From: Peromyscus leucopus
Lineage: Eukaryota; Chordata; Mammalia; Rodentia; Cricetidae
Length of the DNA: 64,000 nucleotides
Assembly (NCBI RefSeq): GCF_004664715.2
Contig: NC_051069.1
Span: 9,256,001-9,320,000 of the forward strand
Direction of reading: 5' to 3'
The notes beneath the pieces are model-generated. The model made no database searches. It saw only the letters and a list, made by a program, of their open reading frames with translations, and was not told where the DNA came from. Both the position numbers and the translations under genes were made by a program. Positions 1-10,916 of this stretch are shown here, in pieces (the first letter of the stretch is position 1; each line of letters starts with the position of its first letter).

Positions 1-479
1 ATAAATGATATTAGACAGTGTCATATCATAAATACCATTTACAACAATCCACCAAGAGACTCACTCTGGTGGGGGGCGTTCTTGTTTCTGTGCTCTCCAT
101 TAAGTCCAACACGAAGCTGTGTTCATCACACACAGAACCAACTTAACTGAGAGAGAGAAAGATGCTGAAGCCAGCTGAGGCTGTGGGATGGAAGGATCGT
201 GGTGGAGAGCACAGGGTCCTCTCTGCCTTGGGGAGCTAGCTTGTCCGGCACACCACTTTCCTTCTTTCAAAGATCTCCTTTGGACATTTGTTTGAGACAG
301 ATCTCAGACAAGTTGACTGAGCTTTGGTTTGTGTGTGGATGCCTTTATTTCCTCTTCAGTTTGGGACATGGTTTTGCTAGATTGGAATTCCAGGTTGATA
401 GGTGTTTTTCCCTGTTTTGAAGATCTCAGTCGACCTTTTCTTGCTTGCCTTTGTGAAAAGAAGTGCCTTTCAGTTCAGA

Positions 480-1150
480 TTCTAGTTCCTCCCTCATGGT
501 AAGGTGTTCTTTCTCTCTTGCAAGATTTTTCCCTTTGATTTCATGTCATTTGAATTTTGATATGCCTAGCTATAATTTTTGGTATTTATCCAGGCTGGTA
601 TTTCTGATATTTCTGGATCTGTCGTGAATTTCAGAAAATTCTCAGCCATCTTTACTTATTCTTCTGTTCCTTTGTCCTTTCCCAGTATTCTCACTGTGTG
701 GACGCTGCATCATTTCTAGGTGTCTCTCAGTTCTTGGATATTCTGCTATGTTTTGTCATCCTTTTCTAACCTCTGCACTTGGGCGAATTTGCCCCTTTTT
801 GTACTGATAAGCCTACCAAAGGCATTATTCATTGCTTACATTGTGTGTGGTGCAGCCTTCTGTTTTGATTCCATCTCAGGTTGTTAGGAGACACATTTAT
901 CCATCTATTCTCATGTGCTGTCTTCCTTTTCCACTAAGTCCTTAGCATGTTAACCATAGCTACTTTATATTCTGGGTTGGATAATTCCAAAATATCCATC
1001 ACCACTAAATCAGTTTCTGGATTTTAATATGTCACTCCAAACTATTTTTCTTGCCTTTAGCATACCTCAGTATGTTTGTTGGACATGAAGCGTATTGGGA
1101 ATGGGCTACATAGACATTTTCTGGTAGGGGTCATCTGACCAGGAGTTGGC
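480..1150 (-). repeat. Eroded ancient L1-like sequence
   Basis: Pyrimidine-rich text with phrases such as 'aattctcagccatc...ttcttctg', 'tatattctgggttggataattccaa' resembles the antisense side of old mammalian L1 elements. It is heavily diverged, so the family and limits are uncertain. Confidence 0.3.
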
Positions 1151-2279
1151 GGTGTTTATCATCTGCTGTGACCACAGATCTCTGCATAGTCCCTTTCCTC
1201 CTGCACCTTTCTGTCTCCACCGTTGTCTCTGAGTTTCCTCACAAGTTTCAGAGCCTGAACCCTGCACTTCCTTCATGTGCATTCCTCCTTTGCACAGGGT
1301 TCTATGGCTGCCCCTGTGGTGTGTGGGAAGTGGTCAACATTCCTGAGGGCAGGTCTTTCAGGTGGGTTTGTGTCCCTGAGCACAGGTTTCCCTCAGCACT
1401 TCCTGCTTCTACCTTCAGTGAGACAAGAAGGCTAGATGGACTAGAATCTCTATTGGCTATCTACAATTCTTCAGTCAGATTAAACCTTTGGTAAAATACT
1501 TTTCCTTTCAATACAAATGAACAGAGAGCAGACCCCCAGGAGTATTTCAGAGTGTGTATATCCCCTTTTCTAGCTGAACACAAGTGGAGGGCTTTTCTCT
1601 GGTCCCCATAGTGAGAATATGATGTGGATCCAGAAGTAAAACTCAGACTTTTAATTTATGAGTATCTCTGCAATGAGCCTCCAGCAATCTGTCAAGTGGA
1701 GCTGCAATGCCCTCCCCATGGCTACAGCCACTCTAGTCTCTGGCTCCTGCACCCTCGAGTTGTCATCTTTGAATCCTACCATCGTGCCTTTTCAGGGAAG
1801 CCTTTTGCCACAGTGATCACAGGAAGTGATATTTTGTTTGCATTTTGCTCATTGTAAGGGTAGAGGTGACCATGTTGAACATCTTTAACATGTTAGAGGA
1901 ATATCCAGAAGTCTAAGTTGCTCTTTAATGATAATTGTACAAAAGTGGGCATCATAGTAAAACCAAGGGACTAAATTATATTGGTGGCTGGATTTTATTC
2001 ATTTTGATTATTTGGTCATGTGATGGAACTTGAACCTGCATTTATATGAAAACAATTAAGTATAATATGAGACATATATACTCATTCTTACAATTTTACA
2101 TCGCTCGGGAACAATCTACTGCTTAGTAAGGAAAGCCTTTCACTAGCTCTGCTGTTAATCTTTGCAACTATTAAGACTGCAGAGATTTAAAGAAAGTATT
2201 TACCCTTGGCTGTCCTATCATTTGATTATAGTAAACAAAATACAGCACTGCTTTTTTCTCTTTTACCAAGATATGCTTT

Positions 2280-2461
2280 TTTTTTTGTTTTTTAGATTTA
2301 TTTATTTATTATGTATACAGCATGTATGACTGCCGGCCAGAAGAGGGCACCAGATCTCATTACAGACGGTTGTGAGCCACCATGTGGTTGCTGGGAATTG
2401 AACTCAGGAGCTCTGGAAGAACAGCCAGTGTTCTTAACCTCTGAGCCATCTCTCCAGCCCC
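2280..2461 (-). mobile_element. B2 SINE
   Basis: Reverse B2: a T-rich and TTTA-rich head, 'ccagaagagggcaccagatc' in the body, ending 'gagccatctctccagcccc', the complement of the tRNA-like 5' end. A 14-bp target duplication, ccaagatatgcttt, flanks it at 2266-2279 and 2462-2475. Confidence 0.93.
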
Positions 2462-2892
2462 CCAAGATATGCTTTATGTCTAATAACTGTGTCAATTGCT
2501 AATTGTAAGAAGAGCCAGAGCTGGCACTTTTTATTAGTGCTTTAGATCTTTATCAGACTTGAAAAGCCTTGTGCTTATCAAACAGCTGTGGATTATAGTG
2601 ACCGCATGGCTAAAGATTGCTCTAGCCCGCCGGAGTCATCAAAAATGTATTTCTTACAGAGCACAATCCTAAGTAGGAAGCATTGTTTACGTTATGGTCT
2701 GAGAGACTTTTGGAGCTGCAGGAGATTTTAAACCCCCTTTCTGTTTACTTAGGATGATTCCAACTGTAGTTGACCAGAAAGCCTTTATTTTCCCCTTGGA
2801 GTCTGAGGATAAACTGTGGCAACCTCAAAAGCAGCCTGGTTCACTTTCACATGGCCTTACAAAAGCAAAGGTAGGAGGAGCCTGAGTCCGGC

Positions 2893-2926
2893 GGGGGTGG
2901 GGTGGAGGGTTGAGGGGGGAGGGAGG
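2893..2926 (+). other. G-quadruplex-prone tract
   Basis: Five runs of three or more G (5, 4, 3, 6 and 3) separated by loops of one to four bases, within a G-rich stretch at 2885-2950. The spacing fits the usual G4 pattern on the + strand. Confidence 0.6.
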
Positions 2927-3107
2927 CCAGGGTGTGAGGGTTCTTCAGGGAGAATGACAATGTTCCAGAGTTACATAGTGGTGAGGGTTTACAGCTCTAT
3001 AAATGCACTAAATACCATTGAATGCACACATTCAAAAAGGGAGCCTGCTGATATATAAATTATATCCCAATAAAACTGCGAATTTTTTTCTAAGGTGGCA
3101 TTTCTAG

Positions 3108-3402
3108 TATTTGGTGATGGTGGTGGGGAAGGGTTTATTTAGCTTACACTACCATATCACAGTTCATCATCAAAGGAAGTCAGGACAGGAACTCAAACAG
3201 GGCAGGAACCTGGAGGCAGGAGCTGATGCAGAGGCCATGGAGGGTGATGCTTACTGGCTTGCTAGTCATGGCTTGCTCAGTCTGCTTCTTATAGAACCCA
3301 GGACCACCAGCTCAGGAATAGCACCACCCACAATGGGCTGGGCCCTCCCTCATCAATCACTAATTAAGAAAATGCCTTACAGGCCTGCCTATTAACCAAT
3401 TT
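3108..3402 (-). mobile_element. ORR1-type MaLR LTR fragment
   Basis: Reads 'agggtttatttagcttacac', 'gaagtcaggacaggaactca', 'caatgggctgggccctccct', the complement of the rodent ORR1 LTR. Incomplete at its U3 end. Open frames here (for example 3111-3395) are repeat-derived. Confidence 0.85.
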
Positions 3403-3899
3403 TATTTTAAAACATGACAAAATAAAATATAATAAGATAAAGCAAAAACCATCATATCGAAGTTGGATATGGCAACCCAACAGGAGGAAAAGAGTCCCAA
3501 GAGCAGGCACAAGAGTCAGAGACCCACTTGGTCTCATAGTCAGGAGTCTCATAAAAATACTAAGCTAAAAGCTATAATATATACACAGAGGACCTGGTGC
3601 AGACCCATGTGGGCCCTGTGCTTGCTGCTTCAGGCTCTGTAAGAAAACTGCTAAACTTTTAAAAAGAGTAAATATTTACATTGTGTTTTAAATTAGATAA
3701 TATATTATCTATATTATAGATATTTTGGTCTGTTTCTATAATTTGATGTTACTGTTGTTTGGGATGTATCTATAGCACAGTTAATTTCTTAGCAAAAGAA
3801 CTTTCTTTAGAAGTAAAGTCAATCAAAGCACACTGTTTTTTTCCAAACTGAGTTCAGAAGGAATGTTTCCTGCTACTCTGTTGAACATGTTTACCAGCA

Positions 3900-5065
3900 G
3901 TAGGAACTTCTTGGTGCAGTCTCGAGAGTCTTAGGGAGCCACCATGTGATCTGCAGATAAAGATGCTTTGGCTTCTTCCTTTCCTGTTTGTTTCCTTGAT
4001 CCCTACTGGTTGTCTGTTGAGTAGGAATGGGAAAAGGAGACATCTTGTCTTGTTCATACTTTAGTGGAAATGCTAGGAGTTTCTCTCCATTTAACATGAT
4101 GGTGGCTGTGGGCTTGCTGTAAATTGCCTTTATTATGTTGAGATATGTTGTACATATCTCTGTTCTCTCCAGGACTTTTACCATAAAGGGATGGTGGATT
4201 TTCTCCAAGGCCTTTTCTGCATCCAGTGAGATAATTTTTTTTCCTGTCTTTTCATCTATTTATGTGGTGGATTGTGTTTATTGACTCATGTATATTAAAC
4301 CATTCCTGAATCTCTTGGGTGAAGCCAACTTGATCATGGTGGATACTCTTGTTGAAGTGTTATTGAATTGGGTTTATAAATACTTTATTGAGAAGTTTTG
4401 CATTAGTGTTCACCAGAGATTTTGGCCTAAAATTTTCTTCCCCTTCCCTTTCCCCTTCCTTCGTTCTTTCCTTCCTTCCTTCCTTTCTTTTTTTTTTCTT
4501 TTTCTTCTTTGTTTGGCTTTGGTATCAGGGTAATACTGTCTTCGTAGAAGAGATCTGGTGATGTTCCTTCTTTTTCTATTTTGCAAAATAGTTTTAAGAG
4601 TATTGGTGTAAGTTTTATGAAGGTCTGGTAGAATTCTGCACTGAATTTATCTGGCCCTGGGCTTTTTTCAGTTGGGAGATTTTTAATTACTGCTTCTATT
4701 TAAGCAAGTATTATGGGTCTATTTAAATTATATACTTTTCTTGACTTAGGTAGTTTGTATGCATTTAGAAATTCATCTTTTTTTTTTTTAGATTTTTCAG
4801 TTTGGTGGAGTAGGTTGTTTTTTGTTTTTTGTTTTTTTTTTTTAAAGATTTATTTATTTATTATGTACACAGTGTTCTGTCTGCATGTCTGCCTGCCAGA
4901 AGAGGGCACCAGATCTCATTATGGATGGTTGTGAGTCACCATGTGGTTGCCAGAAACTGAACTCTGGACGAGCAACCAATGCTCTTAACCTCTGAGGCAT
5001 CTCTCCAGCCCGGAGTAGGAGTATAGATCTTTAAAGAGTTCATAAGGTCTCTAACTTTGCCTCCA
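3900..5065 (-). mobile_element. Old L1 fragment (ORF2, antisense), interrupted
   Basis: The complement encodes recognisable L1 ORF2 reverse-transcriptase text (for example [13 protein letters not shown] and LNGEKLLA near 4030-4150) but has many stops and frame breaks, so it is dead. The + strand shows 'gccaacttgatcatggtgga' and 'ggtagaattctgcactgaa'. A B2 is inserted at 4815-5011. Confidence 0.85.
4815..5011 (-). mobile_element. B2 SINE inside the L1 fragment
   Basis: Reverse B2 with the cricetid-like tail 'tttatttattatgtacacag'. The 8-bp duplication ggagtagg lies at 4807-4814 and 5012-5019, showing insertion into the older L1. Confidence 0.92.
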
Positions 5066-5097
5066 CGGAGTGTTTTTTCAGATTGGTTCTGATTCCC

Positions 5098-5290
5098 TCT
5101 TTGTGTTAGTTGGTTCAGCCCTCTCCAAGAGCATACCACAGACTGACATAAAAGAAGTCTGCTTTTTACAGTTACTGATGCTACAAGGCCTAGTCAAAAG
5201 GCAGAGCAGGTATGTGATGAGGGCCCATTCCCAGTTTGGCACTAACTCCATTCCTGAGGGGTCCACTTTTATAATCTATAGTATCACACC
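5098..5290 (-). mobile_element. Diverged MaLR (MLT1/MST-like) LTR fragment
   Basis: Begins 'tgtgttagttggttcagccc' with '...agggcccattcccag...ccattcctgaggggtcc', the pattern of an antisense MLT1/MST-type LTR. Old and truncated. Confidence 0.4.
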
Positions 5291-5394
5291 AGGGTAAAAC
5301 GTGCTTTGGGGAGGGATAGGAACATGCAGTGTGTATTGACTATCCCAAAGTCATCATAGGTTATCTCCCTTGGGTACCAAATTATCATTACTGT

Positions 5395-5560
5395 GGAAAT
5401 ACCAACATGTTTAACGCTCAGGACAATCCTAGAAGGGGGCATTGCCATTACCTTCAGTTTATTTGGAAAGAGATCAAGGTACACAATGCGAGATATGTTG
5501 TCCAAGGGCACACAGCTTATGAGTGTCTGAGTCGGAATTCTGAACCCAGAAATGTAGGGC
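5395..5560 (-). repeat. MIR SINE
   Basis: Antisense MIR core: 'ggcattgccattaccttcag', then 'gtccaagggcacacagctta' and 'gaattctgaacccag'. Mammal-wide and old. Confidence 0.75.
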
Positions 5561-6284
5561 CACAAAGTGTGCTCATACTCACTGTGGTATTCTTTTTATG
5601 ACAGCCCTTTTGAATTCAAATGCCCATCATAAAACTCACTACTTTACAGTGCTTAGTTGGCTAGAGTTTTAGTATACTCACAGAGTTACGTAACAGTCAT
5701 GGGGAAGAAACCCTTTTTCAGTGCTTACATTACCTTGCTTTTCTCCTTGATCACACTTGCACAGATGTAATTGGCTAGGGAACTGCATGGCTTTTTTTTT
5801 TTTTTTAAGGTTTGTGGTTCTTTTAGATCAAACTCAATGAGTGTAGAATCTGTGCCAGCCTGTCCACGGCTATGCCATGCCAGAGGACTCTCAATAAATA
5901 CTTTGTGAATGAGCAAATGAAACCACCACAGAGACCATGAAAGGTGTGCTCATGCCCAAGTTAAGCCTCCCTTCGGGCTCCTCTGCACTCACAGGGCAGC
6001 CTACTCGGGCCTCTGTCCTGGCTCTTGCTACGTTAGGCCCAGACACTGTCTGTGGATGCTTGCCAAGGATTGGTGAGGACATGTTGGGATGAGGAAGATA
6101 GACCAGGTCTCTGCTGCCACAGAACTTCTAGTTGGGTCAGAGGAGACAAACCATCAGTAGACCAGCAGACAATGATAAACCGTGACGACAGTGTGCTGCG
6201 GTTAGGGCGCTCACACTTCCGGCTGCCTGCTGTTCAGTAGCTGCTGCTTCTATTCAGTTTCTAGGTTTTTGTTGTTGTTGTTTG

Positions 6285-6286
<2 letters not shown>

Positions 6287-6334
<48 letters not shown>
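6287..6334. repeat. (GT)n microsatellite
   Basis: Uninterrupted GT dinucleotides, about 24 units, just downstream of a GTT tract. Confidence 0.98.
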
Positions 6335-6337
<3 letters not shown>

Positions 6338-6699
6338 GCTAAGAAACCTAGAAAGGGCTATAGTGGTTTACAAGACCAGAGACTGGAGGCCTCCGACCTA
6401 TAAAAACCATGAAAGTATGTGAGATTAGGATCACTGTAAAATGTGTAGTTGTTGTTATTATTCCATAAGAAAGTTAAATGTTGGTCAGAACTTTATTTTT
6501 CCTGCAAGAGTTTTGAGCCCTAGTAAGTGAGCATGAATATAAAGACAAGGAAGTATGTGCTAATGGGAGCAGCAGTGTGTTCTCTGGACTAGGGGAGCTC
6601 TGTTTACAGAGGGCATGGACCTTTCCCACCATGACTTGATTTCCCCTCCAGGCCTGACTCCCTGGACATCCCAGGTGACATCTGCTTTAAAATGTGTGT

Positions 6700-6836
6700 C
6701 TGCCCTGACAAATGGAGCGTGCCTTTAATCCCAACACCACGGTCAAAGGCAGGTGGATTTCTGAGTTCAGGGCCAGCCTGGTCTACATAAAGAGTTACGA
6801 GACAGCCAGGACTACATGGAGAGACTATTTTTCTTT
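6700..6836 (+). mobile_element. B1 SINE, diverged
   Basis: 'gcgtgcctttaatcccaaca', 'ccagcctggtctacataaag' and 'acagccaggactacatggag' follow B1. Imperfect flanking copies of ttaaaatgtgtg (6687-6698, 6837-6848) look like the target duplication. Confidence 0.85.
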
Positions 6837-7308
6837 TTAAAGTGTGTGTGCTGACACAAAGGACAACTCCGATCCTGCACCGTCAAGTGCGGGGAAAGCG
6901 GGCCCCTCCCGCAGCACAAAGGCCTGCACTTTTAAGTAGGGATAAAGTCAAGCCAGGCGATGCCAACCTTTGATCACTGACTTTCAACATTCTAAACCAG
7001 GCCAAGCCCAGTTTCTTTTTCATACTGTCTGCCCCCAAAGTGAATAGCTGTTTTCGGAATTCTAATTCTTTCCAAAAGGCTTAGGTGACAATTAGGAGTT
7101 GCTCAACTGTAATTAAGGATCACAACTAAGAATTATTTCTTAAGCTTTTTAATATATGAAAATCTTAAGTTTTACAAAAAATTGACAATTTAAAAATTAT
7201 AGGAGTATTCTCACCTTTTTGAAGGATTCCTTTCGAAAAAATATAGAAGCAGTGATGAAATATTAGTGAGTAAAATTACAATCTGAAATCTTCTTCTTCC
7301 TCTCTCTC

Positions 7309-7474
7309 TCTTTTTTTTTTTTAGTTTTTTCGAGACAAGGCTTCTCTGTGTAACTTTGTACCCATCCTGGATCTCGCTCTGTAGACCAGGCTGACCTCGA
7401 ACTCACAGAGATCTGCCTGGCTCTGCCTCACAAGTGCTGGGATTAAAGGTGTGTGCCACCACCACGCAGCTGGG
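7309..7474 (-). mobile_element. B1 SINE
   Basis: T-rich head, 'agacaaggcttctctgtgta', 'tagaccaggctgacctcgaa', ending in the CCACCACCACGC 5' region. Exact 12-bp duplication atctgaaatctt at 7281-7292 and 7475-7486. Confidence 0.93.
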
Positions 7475-7503
7475 ATCTGAAATCTTATTTTCAGAATTAC
7501 AGA

Positions 7504-7853
7504 TGCATTAGTGACTTTTCCTGTTGCTGTGACAAAACACTAAACAAAAGCACTGTAAAGAAGGAAGGCGTCATTTGTCTCACCATGTGAAGGCACAGTC
7601 CATCTTGGCAGGAAGGCATGGCAGCCCAAGTGTGAGGTCACGTGCCTGCAGTCAGGAAGCTGAGAGCTGAATGCTGCTGCTCACTGGCTTTCTCCTCTGT
7701 TTCTGTCCGAGATCCCAGCCTGTGGGATGGTGCCACCTCAGTCAGGATGGTCTCCCCCTTTCATTCAGACATCTAGAAACACCCTCAGCGACAGGTGTGT
7801 TTCTGTGGTGACTCTAAAAGCAGTCAAGTTGACAATGAAAATGAGCCATTACA
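7504..7853 (-). mobile_element. MaLR-type LTR (MT/ORR1-like)
   Basis: Starts 'tgcattagtgacttttcctg ttgctgtgac' and ends near 'agtcaagttgacaatgaaaa', the complement of a rodent MaLR LTR with its U5 end first. Diverged; no internal retroviral sequence. Confidence 0.75.
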
Positions 7854-8102
7854 CTGGACACTGCAGATAAAATCAACAGTCTCCAGACTTGCTTATTAGA
7901 ATACTCACTTGAATTGTCTCTGAATTTATCAGCCATACATAATTTACCAACAATGCATGCTTACTACAACAGTATCAAATGAAAAATGTAACACAAAGAT
8001 GCTGAGGCAAAGCTAACCACCTCATCCCTCTTCTCCACCAAACTGCCTGGCCTATGCATTCCTCCAGACAGTTTTGTTCGCAATAATACATCCAGTACAT
8101 GG

Positions 8103-8268
8103 CCTTTTTTTTTTTTTTTTTTTTTCCTGAGACAGGGTTTCTCTGTGTAGCTTTGGAGCCTATCCTGGATCTTGCTCTGTAGACCAGGCTGGCCTCGAAC
8201 TCATAGAGATCCGCCTGGCTCTGCCTCCTGAGTGCTGGGACTAAAGGCATGCACCACCACTACCCGGC
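8103..8268 (-). mobile_element. B1 SINE, cricetid-style
   Basis: Poly(T) head of about 20, then 'gagacagggtttctctgtgt', 'agctttggagcctatcctgg' and 'ccaggctggcctcgaactca'. The 'agctttgg..cctatcctgg' segment is typical of cricetid B1 copies. Confidence 0.93.
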
Positions 8269-9294
8269 ATCATTATGTATTCATTTTTGTTTCAATATAG
8301 AACTAGTGAATTTTGCCCCGAGAGGTCTCAATAAGACCAGAGCCCCAGGATTATGTCTGATGTTTATTATCGTCATACCACTCTATGCATAACTGCCAGT
8401 GTACCTCTGTTTGGGAAGCAGAGGATTGTACATCATCAATTTCTTTATCAGAAGTCTCGGAGGCCCTTGTGTGTAGGAGTGTGTGGAATGCGTTCCCAGG
8501 CAGAGGAGCCTGCATTCATGGAAGACTGGGCACATGGCAGGGCAGCAGGAGAAAGAGAAATAAATATGCTCCAGTCTGATTAAGTGGAGTATGAAGCAAG
8601 CTGGACACTGTGGTCAGATCAGAATGCTCTTCTGTACTTGGTCTGAGAGGCTGAGTAATGTGTAGAGTGATGGAGAAAATAAAGGCTTCCAGCGACCACA
8701 ATAAACCGGCCTCTTCCATTCAGATTCAGAGGGATACGGCAAACATGCTGTTTCCGGGTGCCTGGTGATGCATCTGGTGCAGAGCACCCAGCCCGCATGG
8801 TCCCACTCTTCTGTAGAGTGTCTGTCATGTCTTCATGCTCCCCATTGCCCGGGTCAGGTTAACCCAAAACAGTGCCAGTCGTGGATAACATAGCAACAGA
8901 GCAGTATATGAATGGCCACCTTCTCTGCTTACATCTCACAGTTGTTAACCTTTACCATTTTTGCTTCATCTATTTTTACTGAAGCATTTTAAAGTACAGA
9001 CCTAATGACATTTCACCTCTTAATGCTTTTAGCATGCATTTTTAAAATGAGCTTTTTCCCACTTGCAATACCATTATCACACCTAATACAGTCAACAGTG
9101 CTTGTGAATATAATACATCCCAGTTCACACTCAGATTGCCCCCGTGAGTCCTCAGATGGTGTCCCAGGCTCTTTACCAAAGCCGGGGTGGGGAGGTTTTC
9201 CTGCTGCATTTGTTTCACTTCCAAAGCAGGGACACTTCAGTTTGTGGCCGTCATCCGTGTGTAGAAAGTTTGGAACCTGGAGTAGGCTCTGAAG

Positions 9295-9510
9295 GGAGGC
9301 ACTGCATGGTTTGAACTTGTACCCTGGTCCTGTCACTTGCTACTTACACTTTGGCTGGTCACTTGCTGTCTCTGTGGTCTGGCTCCTTACATGCAGAAGT
9401 GGGTGAGGACAGCGCACATCTTGTAGGGCCGCTGCAAGGGTCACAGGTTCCGTGTTCCCAGCGCGTTCCCAGCAATGCTCTACATGGCCAGCACTGAGCA
9501 GACACAGGTG
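9295..9510 (+). repeat. MIR SINE
   Basis: 'ttgaacttgtaccctggtcc', 'tgtcacttgctacttacact', 'ggtcacttgctgtctctgtg' and 'gccgctgcaagggtcac' follow the sense MIR order (gene-like tract, then CTGTGAGG-like tail). Overlapping open frames are not genes. Confidence 0.65.
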
Positions 9511-10149
9511 TTCACGATGGTTTTCGTGATTCATCCCCACCAGCCTCTGAGGTACCTGAGGCATGAGCCACTCCATCTCTTTGCCCTCATGAAGCTCACA
9601 TTCTAGTTGGGGTAGACAAGGAAAGTAAAACAAAACCCAAACAACTTGAAAATACCAGCTCATTGGCCAGCTCAACTCTAGGCTGTGTTTTGAAATGTAG
9701 GGGTCACAGAGAATCTGGCAATTGTAAAAGGTTTCTGAATAACGACCAAAAGCGGATTGGAAGTGAACACGCAGTGGTCGGGGGTGTTTCTTGGTCTCGC
9801 TTTCTGGTTCGTTACAGTAACACTGACTTCACTTGTGAGTCGCATTAGAGTTATGCACTACTTTGGGAGACTGCCAGACACATGCTTTTACCGTCATTTG
9901 TTGCAGTTTAGTGTGCACATGTACTACACATTCTTTGAAGAGGTTTATAGTTACAGTGCAGCTGAGTTCTAACTGATGGCACATGATTCCTACTGAACTG
10001 GGGTTGTCTACTGGGTCTCAGAAATAGGCCTGTAAGCCTATACCATTAATGGTATTTCCATGAGAAGATTAAACTAAATGCACATTTTATTTATATAGTT
10101 TTTCCAGAAGTATGAACTACTACCAAGACTTATTTTTACAAACACTTTC

Positions 10150-10322
10150 TTGTTTGTGTGAGTTTGGGAGCACACGTGCCAGGGCGCACATGTGGAGGTT
10201 GGGATGGCTGAGAGACAGAGTCCATTCTCTTTTCCCACGGTGTGCATCCTGGAGACTGAACTCGGCTTCTTGACAGCAGCGTCTTTCCCGGTTGTACCAT
10301 CTTGCCGGCCTGCTGCCCAGAT
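10150..10322 (-). mobile_element. B3 SINE, diverged
   Basis: 'gcgcacatgtggaggttggg', 'ctggagactgaactcggctt' and the terminal 'ggttgtaccatcttgccggc' are the complement of a B2-family B3 copy. Confidence 0.75.
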
Positions 10323-10625
10323 TTTATTATAGGGCGTGCTGTAGTTAACTAACATCTGGAAAGTGGCACCCCAATTTCAAATGCCGTGTTAGCCAGCTTG
10401 CCAGGAAAGCCACTGTTCTCTGGCTACCAACATCTAAAAGAATTCATAGCAAGGGGACCATGGCGTGAGCAGCAGCCTGTGTGCTGTAAACACTGGACAG
10501 AAGTTGGGTCCTTCTGTTCTGAAAGACCATGAAGATGCTGTAGGTTCCACACTATTAGCCAGCCGAGGTTGAGTTCTTTATGTAAACATAAACAGCACAT
10601 ACTGTTATCCAGCACAAGAGGCCAG

Positions 10626-10626
<1 letters not shown>

Positions 10627-10662
<36 letters not shown>

Positions 10663-10674
10663 GTGTGTGTGTGT
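10627..10674. repeat. (TG)n microsatellite
   Basis: TG dinucleotides with one TTG interruption near 10661. Confidence 0.98.
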
Positions 10675-10749
10675 GATGAGCTCAAGGCCAACTTGAGTAA
10701 CATACTAGGACTTCATTAAAAAATAAAAGTTGGAGTGTTACAGATATTT

Positions 10750-10916
10750 GGGGGCTGGTGAGATGCCTCAGCAAGTTAAGACCCTAGCCACCAAGCCTGA
10801 TGGCTTAAGTTGGATCACCTGCCCCCACATACTAGGAGGAAACTGACTTCTTCAAAGTGGTCCCCTGACACTCACCACACTCCTGTAACCCACAAACAAA
10901 CAAACAAACAAACAAA
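10750..10916 (+). mobile_element. B3 SINE with CAAA tail
   Basis: 'gggggctggtgagatgcctc' start, 'accaagcctgatggcttaag' centre and a tail of CAAA repeats at about 10890-10916. Confidence 0.75.

Noticed and set aside
3891..4208. Minus-strand open frame with reverse-transcriptase-like residues
   Set aside because: It is a decayed L1 ORF2 fragment, not a host gene.
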